This document shows, one piece after another, positions 23,744-32,771 of a stretch of DNA of 64,000 nt (position 1 is the stretch's first letter; every line of letters begins with the position of its first letter). The stretch comes from Streptomyces sp. KL109B (GTDB lineage: Bacteria; Actinomycetota; Actinomycetes; Streptomycetales; Streptomycetaceae). The position numbers and the translations under genes are program-made. The stretch spans positions 186,001 through 250,000 of the forward strand of contig NZ_JASERL010000005.1 in assembly GCF_030766935.1 (NCBI RefSeq), given 5' to 3'. The notes under the pieces were generated by a model. That model was not told the DNA's origin. It made no database searches and was given only the letters and a program-made list of their open reading frames with translations.

Positions 23744-25345
23744 ATGACATCGAGAGCCGCGAGACCCCTCGTCACCCTTGCCTCGGCCGGCCTGCTGGCC
23801 GGCTCGCTCGTCGCCCTGTCCGGCACCTCGGCCCAGGCCGCGACCACCCGCTACCAGGCCGAGACCTCCCCGGCCGTCTGCACCGGCGTCGTCGAGACCG
23901 AATGGTCCGGCTACACCGGCAGCGGCTACTGCAATTCCACCAACGCGACCGGCGCGTATGCCCAGTTCACCGTCGACTCGCCCGCCGCGGGCACGGCGAC
24001 CCTGAGCATCCGGTACGCGAACGGCACCACCGCCACCCGCGCCACGGACATCCTCGTGGGCGGCACGAAGGCGGCCTCGACGACCTTCGCGGGCACCGGC
24101 GCCTGGACGACCTGGGCCACCAAGACCGTCACGGTCCCGGTGAGCGCGGGCAGCAACACCATCCGGCTGAACCCGACCACCTCCGACGGGCTGCCGAACG
24201 TGGACTACGTGGACGTCGACGCGCCGACGGGCGACGGCACCACTCCCCCGCCCACCAGCGGCGCCCTGTACGTCTCGCCGAACGGCAGCGACGGCGCGGC
24301 CGGCACCGAGTCCGCGCCGACCACGCTGACCTCGGCGATCAGCCGGATCGCGGCGGGCGGCACCATCTACCTGCGCGGCGGCACGTACGCGTACTCCTCG
24401 ACGGTCACCATCCCCGAGGGCAAGAACGGCACCTCGTCCGCCCGCACCACGCTCGCCGCCTACCCGGGCGAGAAGCCGGTGCTCAACTTCTCGGCGCAGA
24501 GCGAGAGTTCGAGCAACCGGGGGCTCCAGCTGTTCGCCTCGTACTGGCGGGTCAGCGGGCTCGTCGTGGAGCGCGCCGGGGACAACGGCATCTACGTCGG
24601 CGGCAGCAACAACGTCATCGAGCGGACCGTGACCCGCTACAACCGTGACACCGGGCTGCAGTTGGGGCGCATCGCGTCCACCACCCCGCAGTCGCAGTGG
24701 CCGGCGAACAACCTGATCGTGAGCGCGGAGTCGCACGACAACGCCGACTCGGACGGCGAGGACGCCGACGGGTTCGCCGCGAAGCTCACCACGGGCTCCG
24801 GGAACGTGTTCCGGTACGCCGTCTCGCACAACAACATCGACGACGGCTGGGACCTCTACACCAAGACCGACACCGGCCCCATCGGCCCCGTCACCATCGA
24901 GGACTCCCTCTCGTACAACAACGGCACGCTGAGCAACGGCACCGTGAACGCGAACGGCGACCGCAACGGGTACAAGCTCGGCGGCGAGGACATCAAGGTC
25001 AACCACATCGTCAAGCGCTCCATCGCCTACAAGAACGGCAAGCACGGGTTCACGTACAACAGCAATCCGGGCTCGATGGCCGTGTCGAACAACCTGAGCA
25101 TCGACAACCCGCAGCGCAACTTCGCCTGGGACGAGGGCACTTCGGTGTTCCGCTCCAACACCTCGTGCCGGTTCTCGGTCTCCGGGTCGAACGACAAGAC
25201 CGTGGGCGACGCGGACTCCACGAACCAGTTCTGGACGGGGACGAACGGCTCCCGCTGCGCCAACTACAGCGGCGCGCTCGGCTGGTCGTACGCGTCGGAC
25301 GGCAAGCTCGTCGTGACCCTCGGCGGCAGGACGGTCAGCCTGTAG
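23744..25345 (+). CDS. Secreted pectate lyase/exo-polygalacturonate lyase (PL9-like) with N-terminal CBM
   Basis: 533 residues. A Sec signal (LVTLASAGLLAGSLVALSG, cleavage near AQA-ATT) is followed by a carbohydrate-binding module of about 125 residues (TRYQAETSPAVCTG ... PNVDYVDVDAP), a Pro/Thr linker (GTTPPPTSGA) and a right-handed beta-helix. The catalytic region has DADGFAAKLTTGSGNVF, SHNNIDDGWDLYTKTDTG and GDRNGYKLGGEDI, matching polysaccharide lyase family 9, where Asp residues bind Ca2+ and the Lys of NGYKLGG is the base. It should cleave pectate outside the cell. Other right-handed beta-helix lyases remain possible. Confidence 0.88.
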   Translation: MTSRAARPLVTLASAGLLAGSLVALSGTSAQAATTRYQAETSPAVCTGVVETEWSGYTGSGYCNSTNATGAYAQFTVDSPAAGTATLSIRYANGTTATRATDILVGGTKAASTTFAGTGAWTTWATKTVTVPVSAGSNTIRLNPTTSDGLPNVDYVDVDAPTGDGTTPPPTSGALYVSPNGSDGAAGTESAPTTLTSAISRIAAGGTIYLRGGTYAYSSTVTIPEGKNGTSSARTTLAAYPGEKPVLNFSAQSESSSNRGLQLFASYWRVSGLVVERAGDNGIYVGGSNNVIERTVTRYNRDTGLQLGRIASTTPQSQWPANNLIVSAESHDNADSDGEDADGFAAKLTTGSGNVFRYAVSHNNIDDGWDLYTKTDTGPIGPVTIEDSLSYNNGTLSNGTVNANGDRNGYKLGGEDIKVNHIVKRSIAYKNGKHGFTYNSNPGSMAVSNNLSIDNPQRNFAWDEGTSVFRSNTSCRFSVSGSNDKTVGDADSTNQFWTGTNGSRCANYSGALGWSYASDGKLVVTLGGRTVSL

Positions 25346-25364
25346 CCGATCCTGGCATCCCCCC

Positions 25365-25403
25365 GGCCTCCCGCGCTGTTCACGCAGGTCAGCGCGGGAG
25401 GCC
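25365..25403. terminator. Strong bidirectional hairpin between convergent genes
   Basis: A perfect 14-bp stem, GGCCTCCCGCGCTG with CAGCGCGGGAGGCC, encloses an 11-base loop. It lies just after the pectate lyase stop and includes the stop codon and last codons of the convergent cNMP-binding gene. No U-run, as usual in high-GC actinobacteria. Confidence 0.8.
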
Positions 25404-25853
25404 GCTGCCGTGCGGTGCGTACAGGTCGAGGAGGCGGGTGCGGGCGGCGAGCAGCCGGTGCGCGAGCACCCGGCCCACCCACAGGGTCACGGACCGGCCC
25501 AGTTCGGCGTCGGCGGCGCACAGGGAGCGGACGGCCGCGGCGTCGAACTCGTGGGCGCGGACCGGGGTGACGGCCTCGGCGCCGAGCTGCCACACGTGCG
25601 GCGGGAACAGCCAGGACCAGCCGACGAGTTCGCCGAAGCCGAGGGTCTCGATGACGGCGGGCCTGCGGCCCGGGACGTGCAGGTCGAGGGCGACCGTGCC
25701 GGACCTGATGATCCAGAAGCGGTCGGCGCGCCCGCCCTCGTCGAAGAGGCGGGCGTCCTGGGCGAGGTTCACGTGCCTGGCCAGCCGCATGAGCCGCTCG
25801 TAGTGCTCGGCCGGCAGGGCATGGGTCATACGGGGGGTTGTCGTGGCGATCAC
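25389..25853 (-). CDS. Cyclic-nucleotide-binding-domain protein (no DNA-binding domain)
   Basis: 154 residues from GTG 25853, chosen because AAGGAGG lies about 7 bases upstream; ATG 25829 is an alternative. The single domain reads LFDEGGRADRFWIIRSGTVA and IETLGFGELVGWSWLFPPHV, the roll of a cNMP-binding (Crp-like) fold with a PBC-like GFGELVGWSW loop. The C-terminus ends in a helix with no helix-turn-helix. Such stand-alone proteins accompany DevRS-type dormancy genes in actinobacteria. Divergent from phosphoketolase, with a DevR-like box between them. Confidence 0.82.
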   Translation of the reverse strand: MIATTTPRMTHALPAEHYERLMRLARHVNLAQDARLFDEGGRADRFWIIRSGTVALDLHVPGRRPAVIETLGFGELVGWSWLFPPHVWQLGAEAVTPVRAHEFDAAAVRSLCAADAELGRSVTLWVGRVLAHRLLAARTRLLDLYAPHGSGLPR

Positions 25854-25916
25854 GGCCCGGCCTCCTTCGGCATCGTCCTCACCACGAGCCTGCGCCGCAC
25901 GCCGCTTTCCCGCCCT

Positions 25917-25930
25917 GGGCCGAACGTCCC
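25917..25930. promoter_or_regulatory. DevR/DosR-like box between cNMP-binding and phosphoketolase genes
   Basis: GGGCCGAACGTCCC is a dyad with one mismatched pair. It resembles the box at 30952-30967 (AGGGCCGTTCGGCCCT). Reading toward the cNMP-binding gene, CAGGCT follows after 24 bp (25892-25887), placing the dyad near -43. No equally good -10 is seen toward phosphoketolase. Confidence 0.5.
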
Positions 25931-26023
25931 GGCACGATGGCCACAAGGACTCTTCGGGCGCGGCCGGGCCCACGGCAGACTGGCCGCGCCGGGAACCACG
26001 CCGCCGTCACCGCTGGAGCTGCC

Positions 26024-28405
26024 ATGGCGAAGGAACCGTCCAAGCACAAGGCGTTGTCCAAGCAGCAGGTCGCCGCGCTCGACGCGCACTGGCGCGCCGC
26101 CAACTATCTCGCGGCGGGCCAGATCTACCTTCTCGACAACCCCCTGCTCACCGAGCCGCTCGCCGCCGAACACATCAAGCCGCGGCTGCTCGGACACTGG
26201 GGCACCTCCCCCGGGCTCAATCTCGTGCACACCCACCTCAACCGTGTCATCAAGGAGCGCGGGCAGGACGCGCTGTGCGTGTGGGGTCCCGGGCACGGCG
26301 GGCCCGCCGTGCTGGCCAACGCGTGGCTTGAGGGGACGTACACGCGGACCTATCCGGACGTCACGCGCGACGCGGCAGGGATGGGACGCCTTTTCAAGCG
26401 GTTCTCCTTCCCCGGCGGGGTGCCGAGCCATGTCGCGCCCGAGACCCCCGGCTCGATCCACGAGGGCGGCGAACTCGGCTACTCCCTCGCGCACGCCTAC
26501 GGCGCCGCCCTCGACAACCCGGACCTGCTGGTCGCCTGCGTGATCGGCGACGGCGAGGCGGAGACCGGGCCGCTGGCCGCGTCCTGGCACGCGAACAAGT
26601 TCCTCGACCCGGTGCACGACGGCGCGGTCCTGCCGATCCTGCACCTCAACGGCTACAAGATCGCCAACCCGACGGCGCTCTCCCGCATCCCCGACGCCGA
26701 ACTCGACGCGCTGCTGCGCGGCTACGGACACGACCCCCTACACGTCACGGGCGGTGAACCGGCGCGCGTGCACCGGGAGTTGGCGCGCGCCATGGACCAG
26801 GCCCTGGACCGCGTCGCCCGCATCCAGCGCGAGGCCCGTGCGGGCAACCGCACCGAGCGGCCGCACTGGCCGGTCATCGTGCTGCGCACCCCGAAGGGCT
26901 GGACGGGCCCGGCGTCCGTGGACGGCGAGCCCGTCGAGGGAACGTGGCGCTCCCACCAGGTGCCGCTCGCGAGCGTCCGCGAAAACCCGGACCACCTGCG
27001 GCAGTTGGAGGCGTGGCTGCGCTCCTACCGGCCCGAGGAACTCTTCGACGCCGACGGTCGGCCGAGCGAGCAGGTCCTCGCGTACGTTCCCGAGGGCGCG
27101 CGGCGGCTCGGCGCCACGCCGCACGCGAACGGCGGTCTTCGCACCCGCGCGCTGCCGATCGCCCCGCTGGAGCGGTTCGCCGTCCCCGTCGACAAGCCGG
27201 GCACGACGCTGCACGAGCCGACCCGGGTGCTCGGCGGGCTGCTCGCGCAGGTGATGCGGGACACCGCGGACCGCCGCGACTTCCGCATCGTCGGCCCCGA
27301 CGAGACGGCGTCCAACCGTCTGGAGGCCGTCTTCGACGCCACCGGAAAGGCGTGGCAGGCGGGCACGCTCGGCACGGACGAGCACCTGGCGCGCGACGGC
27401 CGGGTGATGGAGGTGCTGTCCGAACACCTCTGCCAGGGCTGGCTTGAGGGCTACAACCTCACCGGCAGGCACGGCCTGTTCTCCTGCTACGAGGCGTTCG
27501 TGCACATCGTCGACTCGATGGTCAACCAGCACATCAAGTGGCTGAAGACTTCCCGGGAGTTGGCGTGGCGGGCCCCGGTGCCCTCGCTCAACTACCTGCT
27601 GACCTCGCACGTCTGGCGCCAGGACCACAACGGCTTCTCGCACCAGGACCCCGGATTCGTCGACCACGTCCTCAACAAGAGCCCCGACGTCGTACGGGTG
27701 TATCTGCCGCCGGACGCCAACACGCTCCTTTCGGTGGCCGAGCACGTGCTGCACAGCAGGGACTACGTCAATGTCGTGGTGGCCGGGAAGCAGCCGTGCT
27801 TCGACTGGCTGTCCCTGGACGCGGCCCGCGCCCACTGCGCGCGCGGCGCCGGGATCTGGGACTGGGCCGGTACGGAGGACGGCGACCGCGAGCCGGACGT
27901 CGTGCTCGCGTGCGCGGGGGACGTGCCTACGCAGGAAGTCCTCGCCGCGGCTGCCCTGTTGCGCGCGCATCTGCCGGAGCTGGCGGTGCGGGTCGTGAAC
28001 GTCGTCGACATGACGCGGCTGCTGCCGAAGGACGAACACCCGCACGGGATGCCGGACTTCGAGTACGACGCGCTGTTCACGGCCGACCGGCCGGTGATCT
28101 TCGCGTACCACGGCTACCCCTGGCTGATCCACCGGCTCGCGTACCGTCGCACCGGCCATGCCCATCTGCACGTACGCGGCTACAAGGAGTCGGGAACCAC
28201 GACCACGCCGTTCGACATGGTGGTGCGCAACGACCTCGACCGGTACCGGCTCGTCATGGATGTCGTCGACCGGGTGCCGGGGCTCGGGGTGCGGGCCGCG
28301 GCGGTCCGGCAGACGATGGCCGACGCGCGCACCCGGCACGCCGCCTGGATCCGGGAGCACGGGACCGACCTGCCGGAGGTCGCGAACTGGTCGTGGGCCG
28401 GGTGA
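26024..28405 (+). CDS. xfp: Phosphoketolase (xylulose-5-P/fructose-6-P)
   Basis: 793 residues from ATG 26024 (GGAG upstream), the usual family length. ANYLAAGQIYLLDNPLL and WGPGHGGPAVLANAWLEGTY are N-terminal hallmarks; the thiamine diphosphate site is VIGDGEAETGPLAASWHANK; LFSCYEAFVHIVDSMVNQH and RQDHNGFSHQDPGFVDHV belong to the middle domain; AYHGYPWLIHRL and GYKESGTTTTPFDM are in the C-terminal part. The enzyme splits xylulose-5-phosphate or fructose-6-phosphate with phosphate into acetyl phosphate and a sugar phosphate, giving ATP via acetate kinase without oxygen. Its place beside DevR/DevS fits fermentative metabolism in hypoxia. Confidence 0.96.
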   Translation: MAKEPSKHKALSKQQVAALDAHWRAANYLAAGQIYLLDNPLLTEPLAAEHIKPRLLGHWGTSPGLNLVHTHLNRVIKERGQDALCVWGPGHGGPAVLANAWLEGTYTRTYPDVTRDAAGMGRLFKRFSFPGGVPSHVAPETPGSIHEGGELGYSLAHAYGAALDNPDLLVACVIGDGEAETGPLAASWHANKFLDPVHDGAVLPILHLNGYKIANPTALSRIPDAELDALLRGYGHDPLHVTGGEPARVHRELARAMDQALDRVARIQREARAGNRTERPHWPVIVLRTPKGWTGPASVDGEPVEGTWRSHQVPLASVRENPDHLRQLEAWLRSYRPEELFDADGRPSEQVLAYVPEGARRLGATPHANGGLRTRALPIAPLERFAVPVDKPGTTLHEPTRVLGGLLAQVMRDTADRRDFRIVGPDETASNRLEAVFDATGKAWQAGTLGTDEHLARDGRVMEVLSEHLCQGWLEGYNLTGRHGLFSCYEAFVHIVDSMVNQHIKWLKTSRELAWRAPVPSLNYLLTSHVWRQDHNGFSHQDPGFVDHVLNKSPDVVRVYLPPDANTLLSVAEHVLHSRDYVNVVVAGKQPCFDWLSLDAARAHCARGAGIWDWAGTEDGDREPDVVLACAGDVPTQEVLAAAALLRAHLPELAVRVVNVVDMTRLLPKDEHPHGMPDFEYDALFTADRPVIFAYHGYPWLIHRLAYRRTGHAHLHVRGYKESGTTTTPFDMVVRNDLDRYRLVMDVVDRVPGLGVRAAAVRQTMADARTRHAAWIREHGTDLPEVANWSWAG

Positions 28406-28423
28406 ATGTGACGGTACGTGGGG

Positions 28424-29110
28424 TCAGCGGTCCTCGCGGGGGCGTTCGCGGGTCTGGGTCGCGATGACGGCGGCCTGGATCCGGCGCTCCACGCCGAGCT
28501 TCGCGAGGAGCCGGGAGATGTGGTTCTTCACCGTCTTCTCCGCCAGGTAGAGACGGCGGCCGATCTGCCGGTTGGTGAGCCCCTCGCCGATCAACTCCAG
28601 GATCTCCCGCTCCCGTTCGGTGAGCCCTCCGAGCACGTCGGGCTGCGCCGCCTTGGTGGCCTCGCCGCGCAGCCGGGCCATGAGGCGGGTGGTGGCCCTC
28701 GGGTCGAGCAGCGACTGCCCGGACGCCACGGTGCGCACCGCGTTCACGAGATCGCCGCCCTGGATCTGCTTGAGGACGTAGCCGGAGGCGCCCGCCATGA
28801 TGGAGTCGAGCAGGGCCTCCTCGTCGTCGAACGAGGTGAGCATCAGACACGCCAACTCCGGTAGTCCGGAGCGTAGTTCGCGGCAGACGCTGACGCCGTC
28901 GCCGTCCGGGAGGCGTACGTCGAGCACGGCCACGTCGGGACGCAGGGCGGGGACGCGGGCCAGGGCCTGGGCGACGGTGGCCGCCTCGCCGACGACCGTG
29001 ATGTCCGCCTGGTCTTCCAACAGGTCGTGCACGCCTCTGCGGACCACTTCGTGGTCGTCGAGGAGGAAGACCCTGACCGGTGTGGTCCTGGTGTGCGGTA
29101 AGTCCGGCAT
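28424..29110 (-). CDS. NarL/DevR-type response regulator
   Basis: 228 residues from ATG 29110 (AGGAGCCGGA upstream). The receiver begins RVFLLDDHEVVRRGVHDLLE with the acidic pair, has the phosphorylation Asp in VAVLDVRLPDGDGVSVCREL, Thr/Ser in LMLTSFDDEE and Lys in GYVLKQIQG. The C-terminal LuxR-type helix-turn-helix reads LTEREREILELIGEGLTNRQ and LYLAEKTVKNHISRLLAKLG. The sequence is close to DevR/DosR regulators (for example the conserved KTVKNH). It is divergent from the sensor kinase gene; the two should form a dormancy two-component system acting on the GGGCCG-type boxes nearby. Confidence 0.93.
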   Translation of the reverse strand: MPDLPHTRTTPVRVFLLDDHEVVRRGVHDLLEDQADITVVGEAATVAQALARVPALRPDVAVLDVRLPDGDGVSVCRELRSGLPELACLMLTSFDDEEALLDSIMAGASGYVLKQIQGGDLVNAVRTVASGQSLLDPRATTRLMARLRGEATKAAQPDVLGGLTEREREILELIGEGLTNRQIGRRLYLAEKTVKNHISRLLAKLGVERRIQAAVIATQTRERPREDR

Positions 29111-29235
29111 TCCGGCTCCTGTTCCTGTTCCTGGGTGACCGTCCGTGCTGTGCGCCTGTGCTGCTTCTACCCTCCGGCGGCGGGCACAGTACATATGCTC
29201 GACGCATGTACGCGGCGAGCCAGGGGAGGGCACGC

Positions 29236-30858
29236 ATGGGGCAGGACACCGGTCGGCGGTCGCTGCTCGACGCCGTCCTCGCCATCGGCGGCGATCTCGA
29301 CCTGGACGTGGTGCTGCGCCGCATCGTGGAGTCGGCGACCCAGGTGGTCGACTGCCGGTACGGGGCGCTCGGGGTGCTCGGCGAGGAAGGCGGCATCGAG
29401 CAGTTCATCACCGTGGGCGTGGACGAGGAGGCCATCGCCGCCATCGGGCACTACCCGCGCGGCGAGGGCATCCTCGGGCTGCTGATCCGCGAGCCGCACT
29501 CGCTGCGCCTCGCGGTCCTCAGCGAGCACCCCGACTCGGTCGGCTTCCCGCCGGGACACCCGCCGATGACCACGTTCCTGGGCACTCCCGTCCAGGTCAG
29601 GGGCCAGATCTTCGGGAATCTGTATCTGACGGAGAAGAGCGGCGGGCGGCCCTTCGACGCCGACGACGAGGCGATCCTGCGGACCTTGGGCGCGGCGGCC
29701 GGCGTGGCCATCGACAACGCGCGGCTCTACGACGACGCGCGGCGCCGCGAGCGCTGGCTCGCCGCGAGCAGCGAGCTCACCCGCACGCTGCTCTCGGGCG
29801 AGGATCCGGCCGCGGTGCTGCGGTCGTTCACGGCGACGGTGCGGGAGTTGTCGGAGGCGGACCTGGTCACGCTGGCCGTGCCCGTGGGCGGGACCGGCGA
29901 TCTCGTCGTCGAGGCCGCGCACGGGGTGGACGAGGAGCGGCTGCGGGGCCTGGTGCTGCCCGCGGGGACCAGTCTGGCCGCGAAGGTGTACAGCTCGGGC
30001 GAGACGATGGTCAGCGCGGCGCTGAGCGAGGACTCGCGGGCGGCCTGGGCCGATCTGGGCGGGCCGCGCATGGGCTCGGCGTTCCTGCTGCCGCTCGGCG
30101 CCCGGGAGCGGGTGCGCGGGGTGCTGCAGATCGCGAACCGGCCCGGCCGTCCGGCCTTCCCCGAGGCCGCCATCGGCATGATCACGGGCTTCGCGGGGCA
30201 TGCCGCGCTCGCCCTGGAGATCGCTGAACACCGCCGTGAGGCCGAGCGGTTGATGGTCCTCAACGACCGCGACCGGATCGCCCGCGACCTGCACGACCTG
30301 GCGATCCAACGCCTCTTCGCCAGCGGCATGAGCCTGCAGTCGGTCGTCAACCGGCTGGACGACCGGCCGGAGGTCGCGCAGCGGGTGCGGCGCGTGGTGG
30401 AGGACCTCGACGACACGATCAAGGTGGTGCGTTCCACGATCTACGCGCTGCGGGAGTCGGACCCGTCGGAGGCGACGGGGCTGCGGGCGCGGCTCGTGGC
30501 GGAAGTGGGGCGTGCGGCCGAGCCGTTGGGGTTCACGCCCGCGCTGCGGATGAGCGGTTTCCTGGATACGGGGGTGCCCGAGGAGCACGCCCGGCAGTTG
30601 CTCGCGGTGCTGCGCGAGGCGCTCTCCAACGTGGCGCGGCACGCGGGCGCGAGCGCGGTCGACATCTCCGCGGACGTCTCGGGCGGCCGGCTCCGGCTCG
30701 TCGTGGCGGACAACGGCCGGGGGATGTCTCCGGCGGTCACGCGGCGGAGCGGGCTGGCCAACATGCGCTCCCGCGCGGAGGGGTTGGGTGGGTTCTTCAC
30801 GCAGGGCGTGGGTGACGGGGGCGGGACGGTGGCGGAGTGGACGGTTCCGGTGGGGTGA
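29236..30858 (+). CDS. DevS/DosS-type two-GAF sensor histidine kinase
   Basis: 540 residues from ATG 29236, preferred because GGGGAGGG lies just upstream; ATG 29206 is in frame. GAF-1 (about 20-165) contains FPPGHPPMTTFLGTPVQVRG and FGNLYLTEK; GAF-2 spans about 185-330. The HisKA_3 site is H353 in RDRIARDLHDLAIQRLFAS, and the ATPase lid has EALSNVARHAGAS and VADNGRGMSP. In mycobacterial DosS, GAF-1 holds haem that senses O2, NO and CO; the HPPM segment around the ligand is conserved here (H108), so haem binding is possible but unproven. It should phosphorylate the divergent DevR-type regulator. Confidence 0.92.
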   Translation: MGQDTGRRSLLDAVLAIGGDLDLDVVLRRIVESATQVVDCRYGALGVLGEEGGIEQFITVGVDEEAIAAIGHYPRGEGILGLLIREPHSLRLAVLSEHPDSVGFPPGHPPMTTFLGTPVQVRGQIFGNLYLTEKSGGRPFDADDEAILRTLGAAAGVAIDNARLYDDARRRERWLAASSELTRTLLSGEDPAAVLRSFTATVRELSEADLVTLAVPVGGTGDLVVEAAHGVDEERLRGLVLPAGTSLAAKVYSSGETMVSAALSEDSRAAWADLGGPRMGSAFLLPLGARERVRGVLQIANRPGRPAFPEAAIGMITGFAGHAALALEIAEHRREAERLMVLNDRDRIARDLHDLAIQRLFASGMSLQSVVNRLDDRPEVAQRVRRVVEDLDDTIKVVRSTIYALRESDPSEATGLRARLVAEVGRAAEPLGFTPALRMSGFLDTGVPEEHARQLLAVLREALSNVARHAGASAVDISADVSGGRLRLVVADNGRGMSPAVTRRSGLANMRSRAEGLGGFFTQGVGDGGGTVAEWTVPVG

Positions 30859-30951
30859 AGGTCTTGGCGATCGACGTATGTTCCGGCTGACCCGTGGTCG
30901 CGCCGCCGGGGCTCGGACGGTGCGGGGGCTTGCGGAGCCGATGCTTCAACC

Positions 30952-30967
30952 AGGGCCGTTCGGCCCT
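30952..30967. promoter_or_regulatory. DevR-like box upstream of the PPOX gene
   Basis: AGGGCCGTTCGGCCCT has perfect 7-bp arms around TT. About 23 bp downstream is TCAATT (30991-30996), so the dyad centre falls near -43 to -44 of a likely start site. It closely resembles the box at 25917-25930. Confidence 0.65.
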
Positions 30968-31048
30968 AGCGCCGCGCTCGAACAAGGGGCTCAATTACCC
31001 GGCGAACCACCTCTCTCGACACAGTACGCACGCCAACGGAAAGCCGAC

Positions 31049-31522
31049 ATGGATCTCGACAACGCCCGGCGATCCGGCCCCGGACCTCGGCACAGTGTGG
31101 AACTCGACCGAGCGGAGGCGCTGGCCCTGCTCGCCCGCGTCTCCTTCGGCCGTGTCGTGTTCACCCAGCACGCGCTCCCGACGGTCCGGCCGGTCAGCCA
31201 CGTCCTCGACGGCGAGGACATCGTCTTCCGCACCCATGAGGGTTCTGCCCTCACCTCCCGTACCCGAACCGGCACCGCCCAGGGCGTGGTCGTGGCGTAC
31301 GAGGCCGATGTCATCGACCCCGACACCCACCTCGGCTGGAGCGTCGTCATCACGGGGTTCGCCCAACTCGTCGACGATCCGGAGGAGTTGACGCACTACC
31401 GGGCCCTGCTGCGGCCCTGGGTGAAGCAGGGCCTCGACTACGCCGTACGCATCCGCCCCGACCTGGTCACCGGGATCCGGCTGACCGAGGCCGTCCCGGC
31501 CGTCGACGACCGCGCCTCGTGA
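31049..31522 (+). CDS. Pyridoxamine 5'-phosphate oxidase-family (split-barrel) protein
   Basis: 157 residues. SVELDRAEALALLARVSFGR and VVFTQHALPTVRPVSHVLDG form the first half of a split-barrel flavin-binding fold, and GWSVVITGFAQLVDDPEELT the last strand. Small proteins of this kind are frequent members of DevR-type regulons and bind FMN or F420; the cofactor here is not determinable. A perfect DevR-like box lies 82 bp upstream of the ATG, which supports control by the neighbouring DevRS system. GGAAAG is the ribosome site. Confidence 0.87.
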   Translation: MDLDNARRSGPGPRHSVELDRAEALALLARVSFGRVVFTQHALPTVRPVSHVLDGEDIVFRTHEGSALTSRTRTGTAQGVVVAYEADVIDPDTHLGWSVVITGFAQLVDDPEELTHYRALLRPWVKQGLDYAVRIRPDLVTGIRLTEAVPAVDDRAS

Positions 31523-31531
31523 CGACGCCCC

Positions 31532-32764
31532 TCATTCCTGGCCGCCCTCGAACCAGCCGGCCAGATCGGGGGCCGGCCGGGTCACGGTGACCGGGCGGCC
31601 GTCGCAGCGCAGGGACTCCGTGGCCGCGACGCCCGCGGCCACGGCCTCGCGGGCCGCCACCGGGCTGGTGTCGGTGGCGCCGCCCTCGCGCACGAACCGG
31701 AGGAACTCGGCGACGAGCAGCGGGTCCGAGCCGCCGTGTCCGCCCTCGCCGGGGGACGGCATGGGGACGACGAGGTCGGCGTCGGCGCGGTAGCCGCTGC
31801 GCCGCTTCCAGACGCGGACCTCGGCGGTGTCCCCGTGGTCGCCGAAGTTCTCCAGGCGGCCCTCGGTGCCGATGACGGTGTAGTTGCGCCAGTAGTCGGG
31901 CGTGTAGTGGCACTGCTGGTAGCTGGCGTGGATGCCGCCCTGCAGCCGCATCACCATCATCGACAGGTCCTCGACGTCGACGACCGGGTTGAGGCCGGTG
32001 AGGGAGAGCGGGGGCCAGTTGTTCTCGGGGTCGTACCAGTCGGGCATGGTGGCTCCGGGCGCCTGTCCGGTGCGGTCGGTGATGTCGCCGTAGACCGTGA
32101 GCGCGCCGAGCGCGCTGACCCGCTCCGTGTAGGCGCCGGCCAGCCAGTGGATGACGTCGAGGTCGTGGGCGCCCTTCTGGAGGAGCAGGCCGGTGGTGTT
32201 GCGGCGGTCGGCGTGCCAGTCCTTGAAGTAGAAGTCGCCGCCGTGCCCCACGAAGTGGCGGCACCACACGGCCTTGACCTCGCCGATCTCGCCGCGCTCG
32301 ATGAGTTCGCGCATCACGCGGACGACCGGCATGTGCCGCATGTTGTGCCCGACGTAGAGCCGGGATCCTGAGGTGCGTGCGGCCTGAAGGACGCGGTCGC
32401 AGCCCTCCGTGGTGATGGCGAGGGGCTTCTCGACGAAGACGGCGACGCCCGCTTCGAGGAGGTCGACCGCGAGCTCTTCGTGGGTGTGGTCGGGGGTGAT
32501 GACGAAGACGGCGTCGAGGTCCTCGGCGTCCAGCATCGCCCGGTGGCCGTCGTGGACGCGCACGTCGTCGCCGAACCACTCGCGGGCCCGGCCGAACATG
32601 CCGGGCGCGGTGTCGGCGACCGCGACGACGGCGGAGCCCTCGCCGGGGCGGTGGGCCTCGCGGGCGACGGTGGCGCGCAGGCCGAGACCGATGACGCCGA
32701 GGCGGAGGTCGCGGGTGGGCGCCACGGGGGTGTGCGGCCCGTCCGTACGGATGTCGGTGGTCAT
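31532..32764 (-). CDS. Gfo/Idh/MocA-family oxidoreductase
   Basis: 410 residues. The N-terminal Rossmann fold reads LRLGVIGLGLRATVAREAHR; VFVITPDHTHEELAVDLLEA and VFVEKPLAITTEGC give the EKP motif that positions the nicotinamide and substrate. KGAHDLDVIHWLAGAYTERV supplies the catalytic Asp/His pair (DxxH). It oxidises or reduces a sugar or inositol derivative with NAD(P). It is last in an operon with an ABC sugar importer (7 bp after the permease gene), so it probably processes the imported sugar. Confidence 0.9.
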   Translation of the reverse strand: MTTDIRTDGPHTPVAPTRDLRLGVIGLGLRATVAREAHRPGEGSAVVAVADTAPGMFGRAREWFGDDVRVHDGHRAMLDAEDLDAVFVITPDHTHEELAVDLLEAGVAVFVEKPLAITTEGCDRVLQAARTSGSRLYVGHNMRHMPVVRVMRELIERGEIGEVKAVWCRHFVGHGGDFYFKDWHADRRNTTGLLLQKGAHDLDVIHWLAGAYTERVSALGALTVYGDITDRTGQAPGATMPDWYDPENNWPPLSLTGLNPVVDVEDLSMMVMRLQGGIHASYQQCHYTPDYWRNYTVIGTEGRLENFGDHGDTAEVRVWKRRSGYRADADLVVPMPSPGEGGHGGSDPLLVAEFLRFVREGGATDTSPVAAREAVAAGVAATESLRCDGRPVTVTRPAPDLAGWFEGGQE

Positions 32765-32771
32765 GCGTGGT

